Below are positions 17,603 through 25,417 of a stretch of 38,620 nt of DNA, piece after piece. Every line of letters starts with the position of its first letter. The first letter of the stretch is position 1. This stretch comes from Gammaproteobacteria bacterium. Lineage in GTDB: Bacteria > Pseudomonadota > Gammaproteobacteria > Pseudomonadales > Azotimanducaceae. A program made the translations under genes and the position numbers. The notes beneath the pieces are model-generated. The model did not search any database and was not told the origin of the DNA. It was given only the letters and a program-made list of their open reading frames with translations. The stretch lies in assembly GCA_005799745.1 (NCBI GenBank), contig SYFY01000015.1, positions 1-38,620 of the forward strand, read 5' to 3'.

Positions 17603-18397
17603 TCAGTTGTGCAGACCCAACAGGGCGTTAACCACCTTGTCAGTCTGTTCGTACGGCAACATATGGCCCGCTTCGTCGATCAGTAGCGACTCGGCGTTTG
17701 GCAACAAACGAACGAACTCTGCGGCGTAAGCCGGGTCGATCAATCGATCCGACGAGCCCCAGAGCACCTGTGTGCGTGCCTTGACCCGATAGAGTCGTGA
17801 CGAGAGACCTCGATCCGGCACCGGGAACAGCAGCTTGCCCGCCGTCGTCATGCGCCTGGAGTTTTCAACGATGAATCCGGTCAGAAACTCGGCATCATCG
17901 AAGTCGCCACCGGATGAGAGGAGCGACCCATGTTTCTCCGGATCGTGCAGCAGCAGGGTCGGAAACTCGAAAGGCAGCGCGGCAAAAATGTCCGTCACGG
18001 GATGGGAGTCCATCCAGAGGCCGGCAGGGCAAAGCAGAGCCAGGCGTTCAACACGATCCGGCGCAATGGCCGCCATCTCAGCCGCGATCATGCCCCCCAT
18101 GCTGTGACCGACCAGCAGCGGCTTGTGCAGTTTGAGTGCATCAGCGATGTCCCACCCCAGGAGAGTGAAGTCGATCATGTCGCGAAGGTGTGTATCACCG
18201 GAGGATTGGCCATAACCCGGCATTCGCGGCGCGTGCACGCGGAAGTGTTTCGACAATGCCGCCAAAAACGGATCGTCAGCAAACAGGCCGCCAGCGCCGT
18301 GCAGGAAGAGCAGGTCGGGTCCACTGCCACTTTGATGGACCTCGATTTCGTAACTGACGCCGGGGGCCGCTGACAGCTTGAGCAACTGGTCCGCCAT
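17603..18397 (-). CDS. Alpha/beta-fold hydrolase
   Basis: This is a 264-residue protein with the nucleophile elbow GHSMGG (Ser99), the oxyanion FLHGAGG segment, an acid near Asp217 or Asp221 in WGSSDRLIDP, and His245 in DEAGHMLPYEQ. This is the arrangement of meta-cleavage or ester hydrolases in aromatic and terpene catabolism. GGGAG is 8 bp before the ATG. Its start lies 3 bp after the stop of the LLM monooxygenase gene, and the MATE exporter follows by 13 bp, so the three form one transcript. It probably acts on the product of the flavin enzyme. Confidence 0.9.
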   Translation of the reverse strand: MADQLLKLSAAPGVSYEIEVHQSGSGPDLLFLHGAGGLFADDPFLAALSKHFRVHAPRMPGYGQSSGDTHLRDMIDFTLLGWDIADALKLHKPLLVGHSMGGMIAAEMAAIAPDRVERLALLCPAGLWMDSHPVTDIFAALPFEFPTLLLHDPEKHGSLLSSGGDFDDAEFLTGFIVENSRRMTTAGKLLFPVPDRGLSSRLYRVKARTQVLWGSSDRLIDPAYAAEFVRLLPNAESLLIDEAGHMLPYEQTDKVVNALLGLHN

Positions 18398-18400
18398 GAA

Positions 18401-19639
18401 TCAGGCTCCCGCCACCGCAGCGACACCGCTGCGCGCTGCATGATTCACCGGATGAATCCAGAAGCGATCATCGTTGGCGTATTCCGGCCACATGTTGCGC
18501 AGCCGCGGCATGACTTCTTCGGCAAATAGTTTGGTGGAGCGCATGCACTTGTCCTTGGGCATGTCGCCCACGTGGATCAGGCAGAAAATGTTGCCGACTC
18601 GAAGTCCGGTGATCAGCTCTTTCATCTTCTCGACCACGGTGTCCGGAGAGCCGGCGATCACATAACCATCATTCACCAATTGATCCCAGCTCATGCTGGA
18701 GACATCACCCACCGCAGCACTCGTCATCTGTGAGGTGACGTTGGCTTTGAGGGTCTTGATGGTTCGATAACCCGGTGCATCGGCAAAACCGGGATAAACA
18801 TGCAGGCAGCGGTTGTAGAAATAGTCGACGTGTTGTCGATAGTCCCGTTCAGCTTCCTTGTCACTGTCCGCAACGATGATGGTCTGGGCAAAACCGGCGC
18901 GATAGGGGCTCATGTCCTTGCCGGCATCCTGAACACGTTGCCAGTACCCATCCATCAATTGTTTCGCGCGTTTGTAGCCGGAGTAGCTGAGGTAACAGTA
19001 GACGTAGTCGTTTTCGAGACAGAAATCGTAGGTCTCGAGCGAGCCACCGCCAGGAATAAAAATGGGTGGCGGTGCCTGAATAGGCTTCGGCCAGCAGTTG
19101 GCATAACGCAACTTGGTGTAACGACCGTTGAACGCGAAGGGTTCATCCTCGCGCCATGCACGTCGAATCAGCTCATGGGCCTCGGCGTACTTTTCGCGAG
19201 TGAGGCCGGGTATTTGGCCGTAGGCGTAGTTGGTGTCCATCGACGTACCAACAGGGAAACCCGCTACGAGTCGCCCGCCGGAAATCACATCCAGCATCGC
19301 GAATTCTTCTGCGACTCGAATCGGCGGGTTGTAGAGGGCGATGGAGTTGCCAAGCACGACCAACGCCGACTTCGAGGTCCTTCGTGCGAGGGACGCCGCC
19401 ATGATATTGGGAGAGGGCATTAACCCATAAGCGTTCGCGTGGTGTTCATTGACGCCAATACCGTCGTAGCCGAGGGACTCAGCGTATTCGAGTTCATCGA
19501 GATACACGTTGTAGAGCTCGTGCCCCTTAACCGGGTCGTAGAGGCTGGTGGGGATATCGACCCAGACTGACCGATACTCGGTGCGAAAGTTGTCCGGCAG
19601 ATGCGGCCAAGGCATCAGGTTAAACCATGTGAATTTCAT
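18401..19639 (-). CDS. LLM class flavin-dependent oxidoreductase
   Basis: This is a 412-residue luciferase-like TIM-barrel protein. Family features are the N-terminal strand (KFTWFNLMPWPHL), EYAESLGYDGIGVNEHHANAYG near residue 50, SGGRLVAGFPVG in the flavin-binding region and, late in the chain, AGSPDTVVEKMKEL. These enzymes use reduced flavin from a partner reductase to insert oxygen into small substrates. The length and the NEHH motif resemble the flavin-dependent monooxygenases beside hydrolases in degradation clusters. GGGGGAG precedes the ATG. It is the first gene of a three-gene operon with a hydrolase and a MATE exporter. Confidence 0.9.
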   Translation of the reverse strand: MKFTWFNLMPWPHLPDNFRTEYRSVWVDIPTSLYDPVKGHELYNVYLDELEYAESLGYDGIGVNEHHANAYGLMPSPNIMAASLARRTSKSALVVLGNSIALYNPPIRVAEEFAMLDVISGGRLVAGFPVGTSMDTNYAYGQIPGLTREKYAEAHELIRRAWREDEPFAFNGRYTKLRYANCWPKPIQAPPPIFIPGGGSLETYDFCLENDYVYCYLSYSGYKRAKQLMDGYWQRVQDAGKDMSPYRAGFAQTIIVADSDKEAERDYRQHVDYFYNRCLHVYPGFADAPGYRTIKTLKANVTSQMTSAAVGDVSSMSWDQLVNDGYVIAGSPDTVVEKMKELITGLRVGNIFCLIHVGDMPKDKCMRSTKLFAEEVMPRLRNMWPEYANDDRFWIHPVNHAARSGVAAVAGA

Positions 19640-19718
19640 CGCTGCTCCCCCTCGGTTTGAGTGCCGGGGAGTCTAGCAGCAGGCGATTGCCGTTCGAAAC
19701 GCTCGTGTACAGCGAGCT

Positions 19719-20372
19719 TTAGTTCGCGTCTGTTGAATCGACAAGATAAACGGCCTGGACCGATGTCGCCGAATCCGCGCATGCGGGTGTATCCGAGATA
19801 GACTCTGAAAACACCACCACACCCTTTACAGCCGGCGGAGCTGTGTCATTGACCTGAGAAGGCGAGACGTCCCATTCACACAGCCGGGTGTCGATCTGCG
19901 TGATCCAGAAGTCGACCGGCAGATTGAGTACGGACAACGTCCGGGCATCAACGATCCCCGTGGCTTCGATGTGGTTGCGCAGCTGAAAGCGTTGTACAGC
20001 TTGCAACATATCGAAGTCGTAGGTCCGGGCTTCGAGCGATCCTGCCGGCCAATTCAACGCTTCCGGGAGGTCATTTGAGAGTGTCAGGCGAAAGCGCAAC
20101 GCTTCAACTGCATCGTTGACAACGCCCAGATCGAGAGGGCTTGCGGCGACAACTTCCGGATAGCCACCTGCGTCCGCAACCCAGGAAAGTCGATCACGCT
20201 CATCCAGCAGCGCGGCAATTTGCATATCTCGCTCGCTCGCACTGCTGGCGAGCATGACTTCGCCTTGGCCACCCCACGGTGTGAGGGAGGTGGATGTTGG
20301 ATCTGCTTCCGCAGCGACATTGGCCGCACAGAGCAGTGAACCTATCGTCGCGAGCGCCAGAAGCCTTCGCAT
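19719..20372 (-). CDS. Exported peptidoglycan-binding-domain protein lacking a catalytic domain
   Basis: This is a 217-residue protein with a signal peptide (about 1-22) and a linker. From about 118 to 160 there is a segment with AVQRFQLRNHIEATGIVDARTL, then NLPVDFWITQI. This matches the peptidoglycan-binding repeat that precedes the YkuD domain in YcbB/LdtD-type L,D-transpeptidases. Here the chain ends 57 residues later with no catalytic HxxGxxxxxxSHGC motif, so it is either a stand-alone wall-binding protein or a shortened relative. Two Cys in the mature part could form a disulfide. GAGGA lies about 8 bp before the ATG. Its start codon shares two bases with a possible start of the divergent HDOD gene. 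Confidence 0.65.
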   Translation of the reverse strand: MRRLLALATIGSLLCAANVAAEADPTSTSLTPWGGQGEVMLASSASERDMQIAALLDERDRLSWVADAGGYPEVVAASPLDLGVVNDAVEALRFRLTLSNDLPEALNWPAGSLEARTYDFDMLQAVQRFQLRNHIEATGIVDARTLSVLNLPVDFWITQIDTRLCEWDVSPSQVNDTAPPAVKGVVVFSESISDTPACADSATSVQAVYLVDSTDAN

Positions 20373-21996
20373 GTCGCCGCATCCTCAAGAGCCAGTTGAG
20401 AGGACGATAGTCTTCCCGGTCTCGGGCGGCGTAAGACCATGCCTGCCGGTTGTAAGTGGTCTGTTATTTGCGCCCTGGTTGCAGCGCCGCAATGGCGAGC
20501 AGGACGGCAAGTCCCGTCTACACTTTCTCGAGTTACATCAGTTCCGGAAACCCGCCTTGTCCGATGACGAAACTTCGCCTTTGGGTGCCTGGAGTAGCCG
20601 ACTAACAGCTACGGGGACGCCAGTGTTCTCCCGGACGGTGAGCGAGGTTTCGGCTGTTTCCTCGAACGAAATCGCCTCAGCACAAGATCTTTCTGCGGTG
20701 ATCAGCCAAGACGCGTCCATGACTGCGCGGCTGCTCCGCATCGCCAATAGTCTCCTTTTTAATCCGCAGAATCGTTCGGTCGATACCGTCAGTGCTGCGG
20801 TGATCATGTTGGGTTTCGATGTGGTGCGGGAACTGGCGGTGTCGTTGGCGCTGATCGAGCAGGTACTGAAGGGTCATCCTCACGAACGAGTGACACAAGG
20901 TTTGGCAAGGGCGTTTCATGCCGCAGCACAAGCCAAGTCCTTCGCGCGGCTCAGGCGTGATCGCCGTCCCGAAGAAGTGTTTGTAGCAGCGCTTCTCTAT
21001 CAGATCGGGGATCTGTCGTTCTGGTCCACGGAAGGCACAGAACGCGAACGTGTCGAAAAACTCATGGCGCGAGGTGTCGATACGGAGACCGCCGAGAAGA
21101 AAGTGCTCGGCTTCTCGTTGCAGGCGTTATCACGTCGGTTGGTCGTCGACTGGAATCTCGGAGATCTGCTCAAGGACACGCTTGACGGCAAAGTTGATGC
21201 GGGTGGGCGTTCATCACACATCTCGCTCGGTCATTCGCTTGCGCGCACGATTGAAGTTCATGGCAGGGAAGCTGCGGAAACCCAGTCCGTGATCCGGCGT
21301 CTTGCCGCTCACCTCAACGTACCGGTTGAACGTGTTGTGGGACTTGTTGACGAAAACCTGGGAACGGTGCTACGCATCGCCCGCTGTTATGGTGTGTACT
21401 CGTTGGAAACCGTGTTACCCCTGTCGGAATCTGCATTGGCTGCGGTAAGTGCTGAGGAAGCGGCGATCCAGGCACAGGAAGAGAGCACTCCGGTTCCGTT
21501 AGCGGAGCGGCAACTTGTACTCCTCGGCAAGCTTGCCACAGCAATCGAAGCTGGTGGGCCGTTGGATGTGTTGATGCAGCAACTGCTTACGGGGGTACAC
21601 GAAGGTATTGGCTTTGATAGAACGTATTTTGCGTTGCTTTCACCCGACCGACGCAGTCTGCAAGCCAAATACACGTTGGGCGCAAATCCGGCGGGTTTTG
21701 ATGGCAGTCGCCGTGCGCTGAAAGGGGCAGGGGATTTTTTCCAGTCGCTCTTTGATATAGGGCGGGTGGGGCGTTATCACCCCGGTGACAAGGCCGCAGA
21801 CACCAACAACATGGGCTGGCTCACAGTGGGTGAGTGTTTGTGCATGCCGGTGAGTATTAGTGGCAAGCCCATCGGCATCCTCTATGCAGATCGATCGAAG
21901 CGCAGAGAACCCATCAGTGACGATGTTATTGCGCGGTTCAGGCTGTTTGGATTGCAGATTCCTTTGATTCTGTCGCAGGTGAGGAAAGCAGCTTGA
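20371..21996 (+). CDS. HDOD-GAF domain protein
   Basis: This is a 541-residue protein if the ATG at 20371 is used. An HDOD domain (about 65-270) contains AQDLSAVISQDASMTARLLRIANS and AAVIMLGFDVVRELAVSLAL, the signature of this HD-related output fold, which usually lacks hydrolase residues. From about 385 a GAF domain follows, with LSPDRRSLQAKYTLG and SISGKPIGILYADR. Such proteins act in signalling, often linked to c-di-GMP or motility, but the ligand is unknown. The start is uncertain: 20371 has a poor ribosome site and overlaps the divergent gene, and non-ATG starts near 20461-20479 are possible. It ends at a strong bidirectional terminator. Confidence 0.75.
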   Translation: MSPHPQEPVERTIVFPVSGGVRPCLPVVSGLLFAPWLQRRNGEQDGKSRLHFLELHQFRKPALSDDETSPLGAWSSRLTATGTPVFSRTVSEVSAVSSNEIASAQDLSAVISQDASMTARLLRIANSLLFNPQNRSVDTVSAAVIMLGFDVVRELAVSLALIEQVLKGHPHERVTQGLARAFHAAAQAKSFARLRRDRRPEEVFVAALLYQIGDLSFWSTEGTERERVEKLMARGVDTETAEKKVLGFSLQALSRRLVVDWNLGDLLKDTLDGKVDAGGRSSHISLGHSLARTIEVHGREAAETQSVIRRLAAHLNVPVERVVGLVDENLGTVLRIARCYGVYSLETVLPLSESALAAVSAEEAAIQAQEESTPVPLAERQLVLLGKLATAIEAGGPLDVLMQQLLTGVHEGIGFDRTYFALLSPDRRSLQAKYTLGANPAGFDGSRRALKGAGDFFQSLFDIGRVGRYHPGDKAADTNNMGWLTVGECLCMPVSISGKPIGILYADRSKRREPISDDVIARFRLFGLQIPLILSQVRKAA

Positions 21997-22021
21997 GGCG
22001 CTGAGGTTTGGGCACACAAAC

Positions 22022-22050
22022 AAAAACGCCACCCGAAGGTGGCGTTTTTT
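22022..22050. terminator. Bidirectional rho-independent terminator
   Basis: A 12-bp stem pairs 22022-22033 with 22038-22049 around the tetraloop CGAA. It is flanked by A-runs on the left and T-runs on the right, so it can act in both directions. It lies between the convergent HDOD-GAF gene and the TonB-dependent receptor gene. Confidence 0.92.
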
Positions 22051-22063
22051 CAGGTTCGCTCGA

Positions 22064-24448
22064 TTAGAAACGAACGCGGAACTGCAGGACGTATTCCACA
22101 CCCAGGGAGGTGGTGACTACCTGGTCCTGGTTGTTGGCGATGGTAGGTGTGCAGCGTGCCGTGGGACCTGCCGCAGGATTCGCCTGGAAACAAGCTCCCG
22201 GACGCGCACCTGCGCCTTGAGCCACGATCTCATCGGTGAGGTTTCTGCCGATCAGCGCGAGTTCGTAACGTGAATCTGCCGTGTAGGCACGAATCGCAGC
22301 GTCCACCAGCCAGAACGACTCTTGTTTGAGTGGGTCCTTGGTTGCAGTGAAGGCATAACCGCCGTTGTATCGCCCATCGAGGGAGATATCCATGCGCCAG
22401 GCATCAGACAACGGGAAGTCATAGGACGCACCCATGGATCCAGCAGTTTCCGCAGACAACGCACCGTCCTGACCCTTCAGGTTTTCCCCTGTCGCGTTGA
22501 CGAAGTCCTTGGTATAGCTCGTATCCGTCCAGGCGATGGCGGCTCGCAAGGTCAGACCTTCAATCGGCGTGACGTACAGCATGTCAGCCTCGACACCCTC
22601 GGTGGTCAGCTCAGACGCGTTGAAGGTTTGGAACTGAATGGTCTGGGCGTTGAACAGCTGCACCTGCAGGCCGTCGTACTTGTACTGGAAGATCGACGCG
22701 TTGGCACGCAGTGCGCCTTCCATCATCTCAGCCTTCACACCAAACTCGAATCCTGAAGCTTCTTCTGATTCGTAGATCAGGAAGTCAGGGAAATTCGGGT
22801 TCTGGTTCGGGTCGAGAGAGTTAGTTGGCAGGGCGCTGTTGTCGATACCACCTGACTTGTAGCCTTCCTTGTACGAGCCGAAGACGCTGATGTTCGGGGT
22901 CACGTACCAGTTCACCGCAACTTCAGGTGACAAGTTGTCGTCGTCGAAGGTCAGTCCCTCAACCAGTGCGGGTGCTCCGAATCCAAACAACCGGGCGGCT
23001 GCATGCATGTACGGAATCGTAATGAAGCCGTCCTTTTCTTCATCCGTGTAACGCACCCCTGCAGTGACTTGCAGTACATCGGGAATCACATCCCAGTAGC
23101 CAGCGAAGTAGGACGAGAACACCTTCGTGTCGAGGAAGTGGTTCTTGTTGTAGTCGTACTGGTTGCCGGTGACCGGGTCAGGACCAAAGAGGGCACCCAG
23201 GTTAAACGCAAACTGGTAAGCCTCGAAGGTCTGTTCGACGTCCTGGTAATACACACCGAGCTGGAAATTCAGAGGACCATCAAAGTTCGAGGAGAGGCGA
23301 ACTTCTTGGGACAGGGCCTCGTAGGTGTTGCGGTGCAGGCCACCGAACACTCCTGCGTTGTAGTCATAGATATCCAGTTCGCGGTGGTCGAGATCGACGT
23401 AGCCGGTGATGGATTCGAGCGCGAAGCTGTCAGAGATGTCCCAGTCATTTTTCCAGGAGATGAAGTGGGTCTCCTGCACAAGGAACGGGATACCGTCATC
23501 ACCACCGTAGGGCAGGCCGCGACGCAATGGTGCGATCAGATCGTTGATCGACGTATTGCCATTGAGTTTGCAGTCGTCAATTCCGGGGAGGAGCGCGAGT
23601 GCGAAACCAGCTGCCGGGATAGCGGTGGGTTGAACCCGTCCTTCCGGACAGATTTCTTCCGTTCGGCCATTGGCGCCATTGTTGGTGTACTCGGTATAGG
23701 CGTACTTCAGCCGCGACTTGAAGACGTCGTTAGGCTCCCACACCAGGGTGACACGGCCGTTGGTCGACTCTTCACCCCGGTATGGGTGGGCTACACCCGG
23801 CCACAGATTTTTGAAGAGTTCATTGGAGTTGGTCTTGCCGAACACACCGCGCACGCCGAGTGTGTCGGTGATCGGGCCGGAGATGATCGCTTCGTAGTAT
23901 TCCTGGTCATGTTCGGTTTCGTATCCGATCATGCCTTCACCTTCCCACTCCTGACCGGGATCATTCGTGGTGATGGATACGACGCCTGCCGTCGCACTCT
24001 TACCGAAGTAGAGAGACTGAGGTCCCTTCAGTACTTCGATCTGACCCATATCCATGTAAGCGTTGTGGATAAAGCGGCCGATGTTCACCACCACGCCGTC
24101 CACGTTGATCGCCACGGATTGGTCAAACGCGGCGGAAATCGAGCTTGAGCCGATACCGCGCAAAATGATGTTTGAACCGTTGCCGGAGCCGCCATGGAAA
24201 ATCGAGAAGTTCGGAACCAGTCGCGAAGCATCGCTCAGCGTCGTGATCTGATAACGATCAAGATCTTCTTCGGTCATGGCGGCAACCGTCACAGGCACGT
24301 CCTGAAGTGTTTCTTCCCGTCGGCGTGCGGTTACCAGGACCTCTTCGATCACGTACTCTTCCGCCCATACCACCGGCATGCTGACCGGCAGGACAAACGA
24401 ACTCGCTAGTGCAAGGCTCATCGCGCGGGTGAGTTTGGTCGACTTCAT
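22064..24448 (-). CDS. TonB-dependent outer-membrane receptor
   Basis: This is a 794-residue protein with a signal peptide (1-29, ending VVWA), then EEVLVTARR as the TonB-box-like start of the plug, and DVPVTVAAMT. The plug runs to about 150 with FGKSATAGVVSITTNDP. A 22-strand type barrel follows, ending in Phe, as expected for BAM-assembled porins. There is no N-terminal STN signalling domain, so regulation through a FecR-type anti-sigma factor is unlikely. The ATG at 24448 has GGAGGGG upstream and gives a proper signal peptide; a frame 13 codons longer is not needed. The substrate is unknown. It is divergent from the enoyl-CoA hydratase gene. Confidence 0.93.
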   Translation of the reverse strand: MKSTKLTRAMSLALASSFVLPVSMPVVWAEEYVIEEVLVTARRREETLQDVPVTVAAMTEEDLDRYQITTLSDASRLVPNFSIFHGGSGNGSNIILRGIGSSSISAAFDQSVAINVDGVVVNIGRFIHNAYMDMGQIEVLKGPQSLYFGKSATAGVVSITTNDPGQEWEGEGMIGYETEHDQEYYEAIISGPITDTLGVRGVFGKTNSNELFKNLWPGVAHPYRGEESTNGRVTLVWEPNDVFKSRLKYAYTEYTNNGANGRTEEICPEGRVQPTAIPAAGFALALLPGIDDCKLNGNTSINDLIAPLRRGLPYGGDDGIPFLVQETHFISWKNDWDISDSFALESITGYVDLDHRELDIYDYNAGVFGGLHRNTYEALSQEVRLSSNFDGPLNFQLGVYYQDVEQTFEAYQFAFNLGALFGPDPVTGNQYDYNKNHFLDTKVFSSYFAGYWDVIPDVLQVTAGVRYTDEEKDGFITIPYMHAAARLFGFGAPALVEGLTFDDDNLSPEVAVNWYVTPNISVFGSYKEGYKSGGIDNSALPTNSLDPNQNPNFPDFLIYESEEASGFEFGVKAEMMEGALRANASIFQYKYDGLQVQLFNAQTIQFQTFNASELTTEGVEADMLYVTPIEGLTLRAAIAWTDTSYTKDFVNATGENLKGQDGALSAETAGSMGASYDFPLSDAWRMDISLDGRYNGGYAFTATKDPLKQESFWLVDAAIRAYTADSRYELALIGRNLTDEIVAQGAGARPGACFQANPAAGPTARCTPTIANNQDQVVTTSLGVEYVLQFRVRF

Positions 24449-24625
24449 TGAAACCCCTCCAGATTGTCTTGTGTGACAGCAGGTCAAAGCAGGGGCGCTC
24501 GTACCCTGCCTTCACTGTGGCGGCGGACTGTAACGATTTGCAACAAAAGCGTCAAACGTGGCGAGCTAATGTGTCACCTTCCGCTGAACTACCGAACTTA
24601 AGGCCCAACCTATCGAGGAGTCCCC

Positions 24626-25405
24626 GTGCTGAACTACACCACGATCAAACTTGAATGTGCATCGGGACTTGCCCGATTGACTCTCAATCGACCGGACCGT
24701 CGTAACGGTATGAACAACCTGATGGTTCGCGAAACCTGTCAGGCGCTCCAACAGGTCGCCGCCGACGCAACCGTGCGAGTCCTGCTGGTGAGCGGTGCCG
24801 GTGATGCGTTCTGCCCCGGTGCTGACCTTCGTAGCATGACGAGCAGCGAGGAGCGTGGCGCTGACGTCGCTTTACAGAGCGAGGACTTTCAGGCGCCGGC
24901 ACTGCTGCACACCATGCCGCAGGTCACCATCGCCGCGGTAAACGGTGCGTGTGCCGGTGCCGGGTTTGGTTGGGCGTGTGGTGCTGACCTGCGGGTCGCG
25001 CGTGCTGGTGCCATGTTCAACACCGCGTTCCTGAATGTGGCAGTTGCAGGAGATATGGGTGTGCCGTGGAGCTTGCCGCGAATTGTCGGCGCTGCTAAGG
25101 CGCGGGAGTGGTCCTTCTTCTGCGAGAAGTTCTCAGCTGAAGATGCGCTCGCTGCAGGGTTTGTTGCGCGGGTGTGGGCAGCGGATGAGTTTGGTCCGAA
25201 GGTTGAAGAACTGGTCCGTAGCCTTTTACGTAAATCCCCGACGGCACTGCTGACGATGAAAGCCCACTATCTGGCAGCGGAAGCCATGACGTACAAAGAC
25301 TTCCTGTTACTCGAAACCGAGCGCCATATGCGTATCTCATCCAGTAAACATACTGCAGAGGCCTTCCGCGCATTTATAGAGAAGCGAGAGCCTGTTTTTG
25401 ATTGA
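24626..25405 (+). CDS. Enoyl-CoA hydratase/isomerase family protein
   Basis: This is a 259-residue crotonase-fold protein. The CoA and oxyanion-hole segments are present: SGAGDAFCPGADLRSM and AAVNGACAGAGFGWACGADLRVA, with a downstream NVAVAGDMGVPWSLPRIVG. Usual hydratase glutamates are not obvious at the standard positions, so it could be an isomerase or a different crotonase reaction. The start is a GTG with GAGGAG 5 bp upstream. It is divergent from the TonB receptor and converges, with 12 bp between stops, on the CoA-transferase gene. This supports a role in CoA-thioester catabolism. Confidence 0.9.
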   Translation: MLNYTTIKLECASGLARLTLNRPDRRNGMNNLMVRETCQALQQVAADATVRVLLVSGAGDAFCPGADLRSMTSSEERGADVALQSEDFQAPALLHTMPQVTIAAVNGACAGAGFGWACGADLRVARAGAMFNTAFLNVAVAGDMGVPWSLPRIVGAAKAREWSFFCEKFSAEDALAAGFVARVWAADEFGPKVEELVRSLLRKSPTALLTMKAHYLAAEAMTYKDFLLLETERHMRISSSKHTAEAFRAFIEKREPVFD

Positions 25406-25417
25406 GGTGTAACGGAT

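Noticed and set aside
22869-24148. A 381-codon forward ORF inside the TonB receptor gene
   Set aside because: It is the antisense shadow of the clearly recognisable receptor, with no ribosome site or domain.
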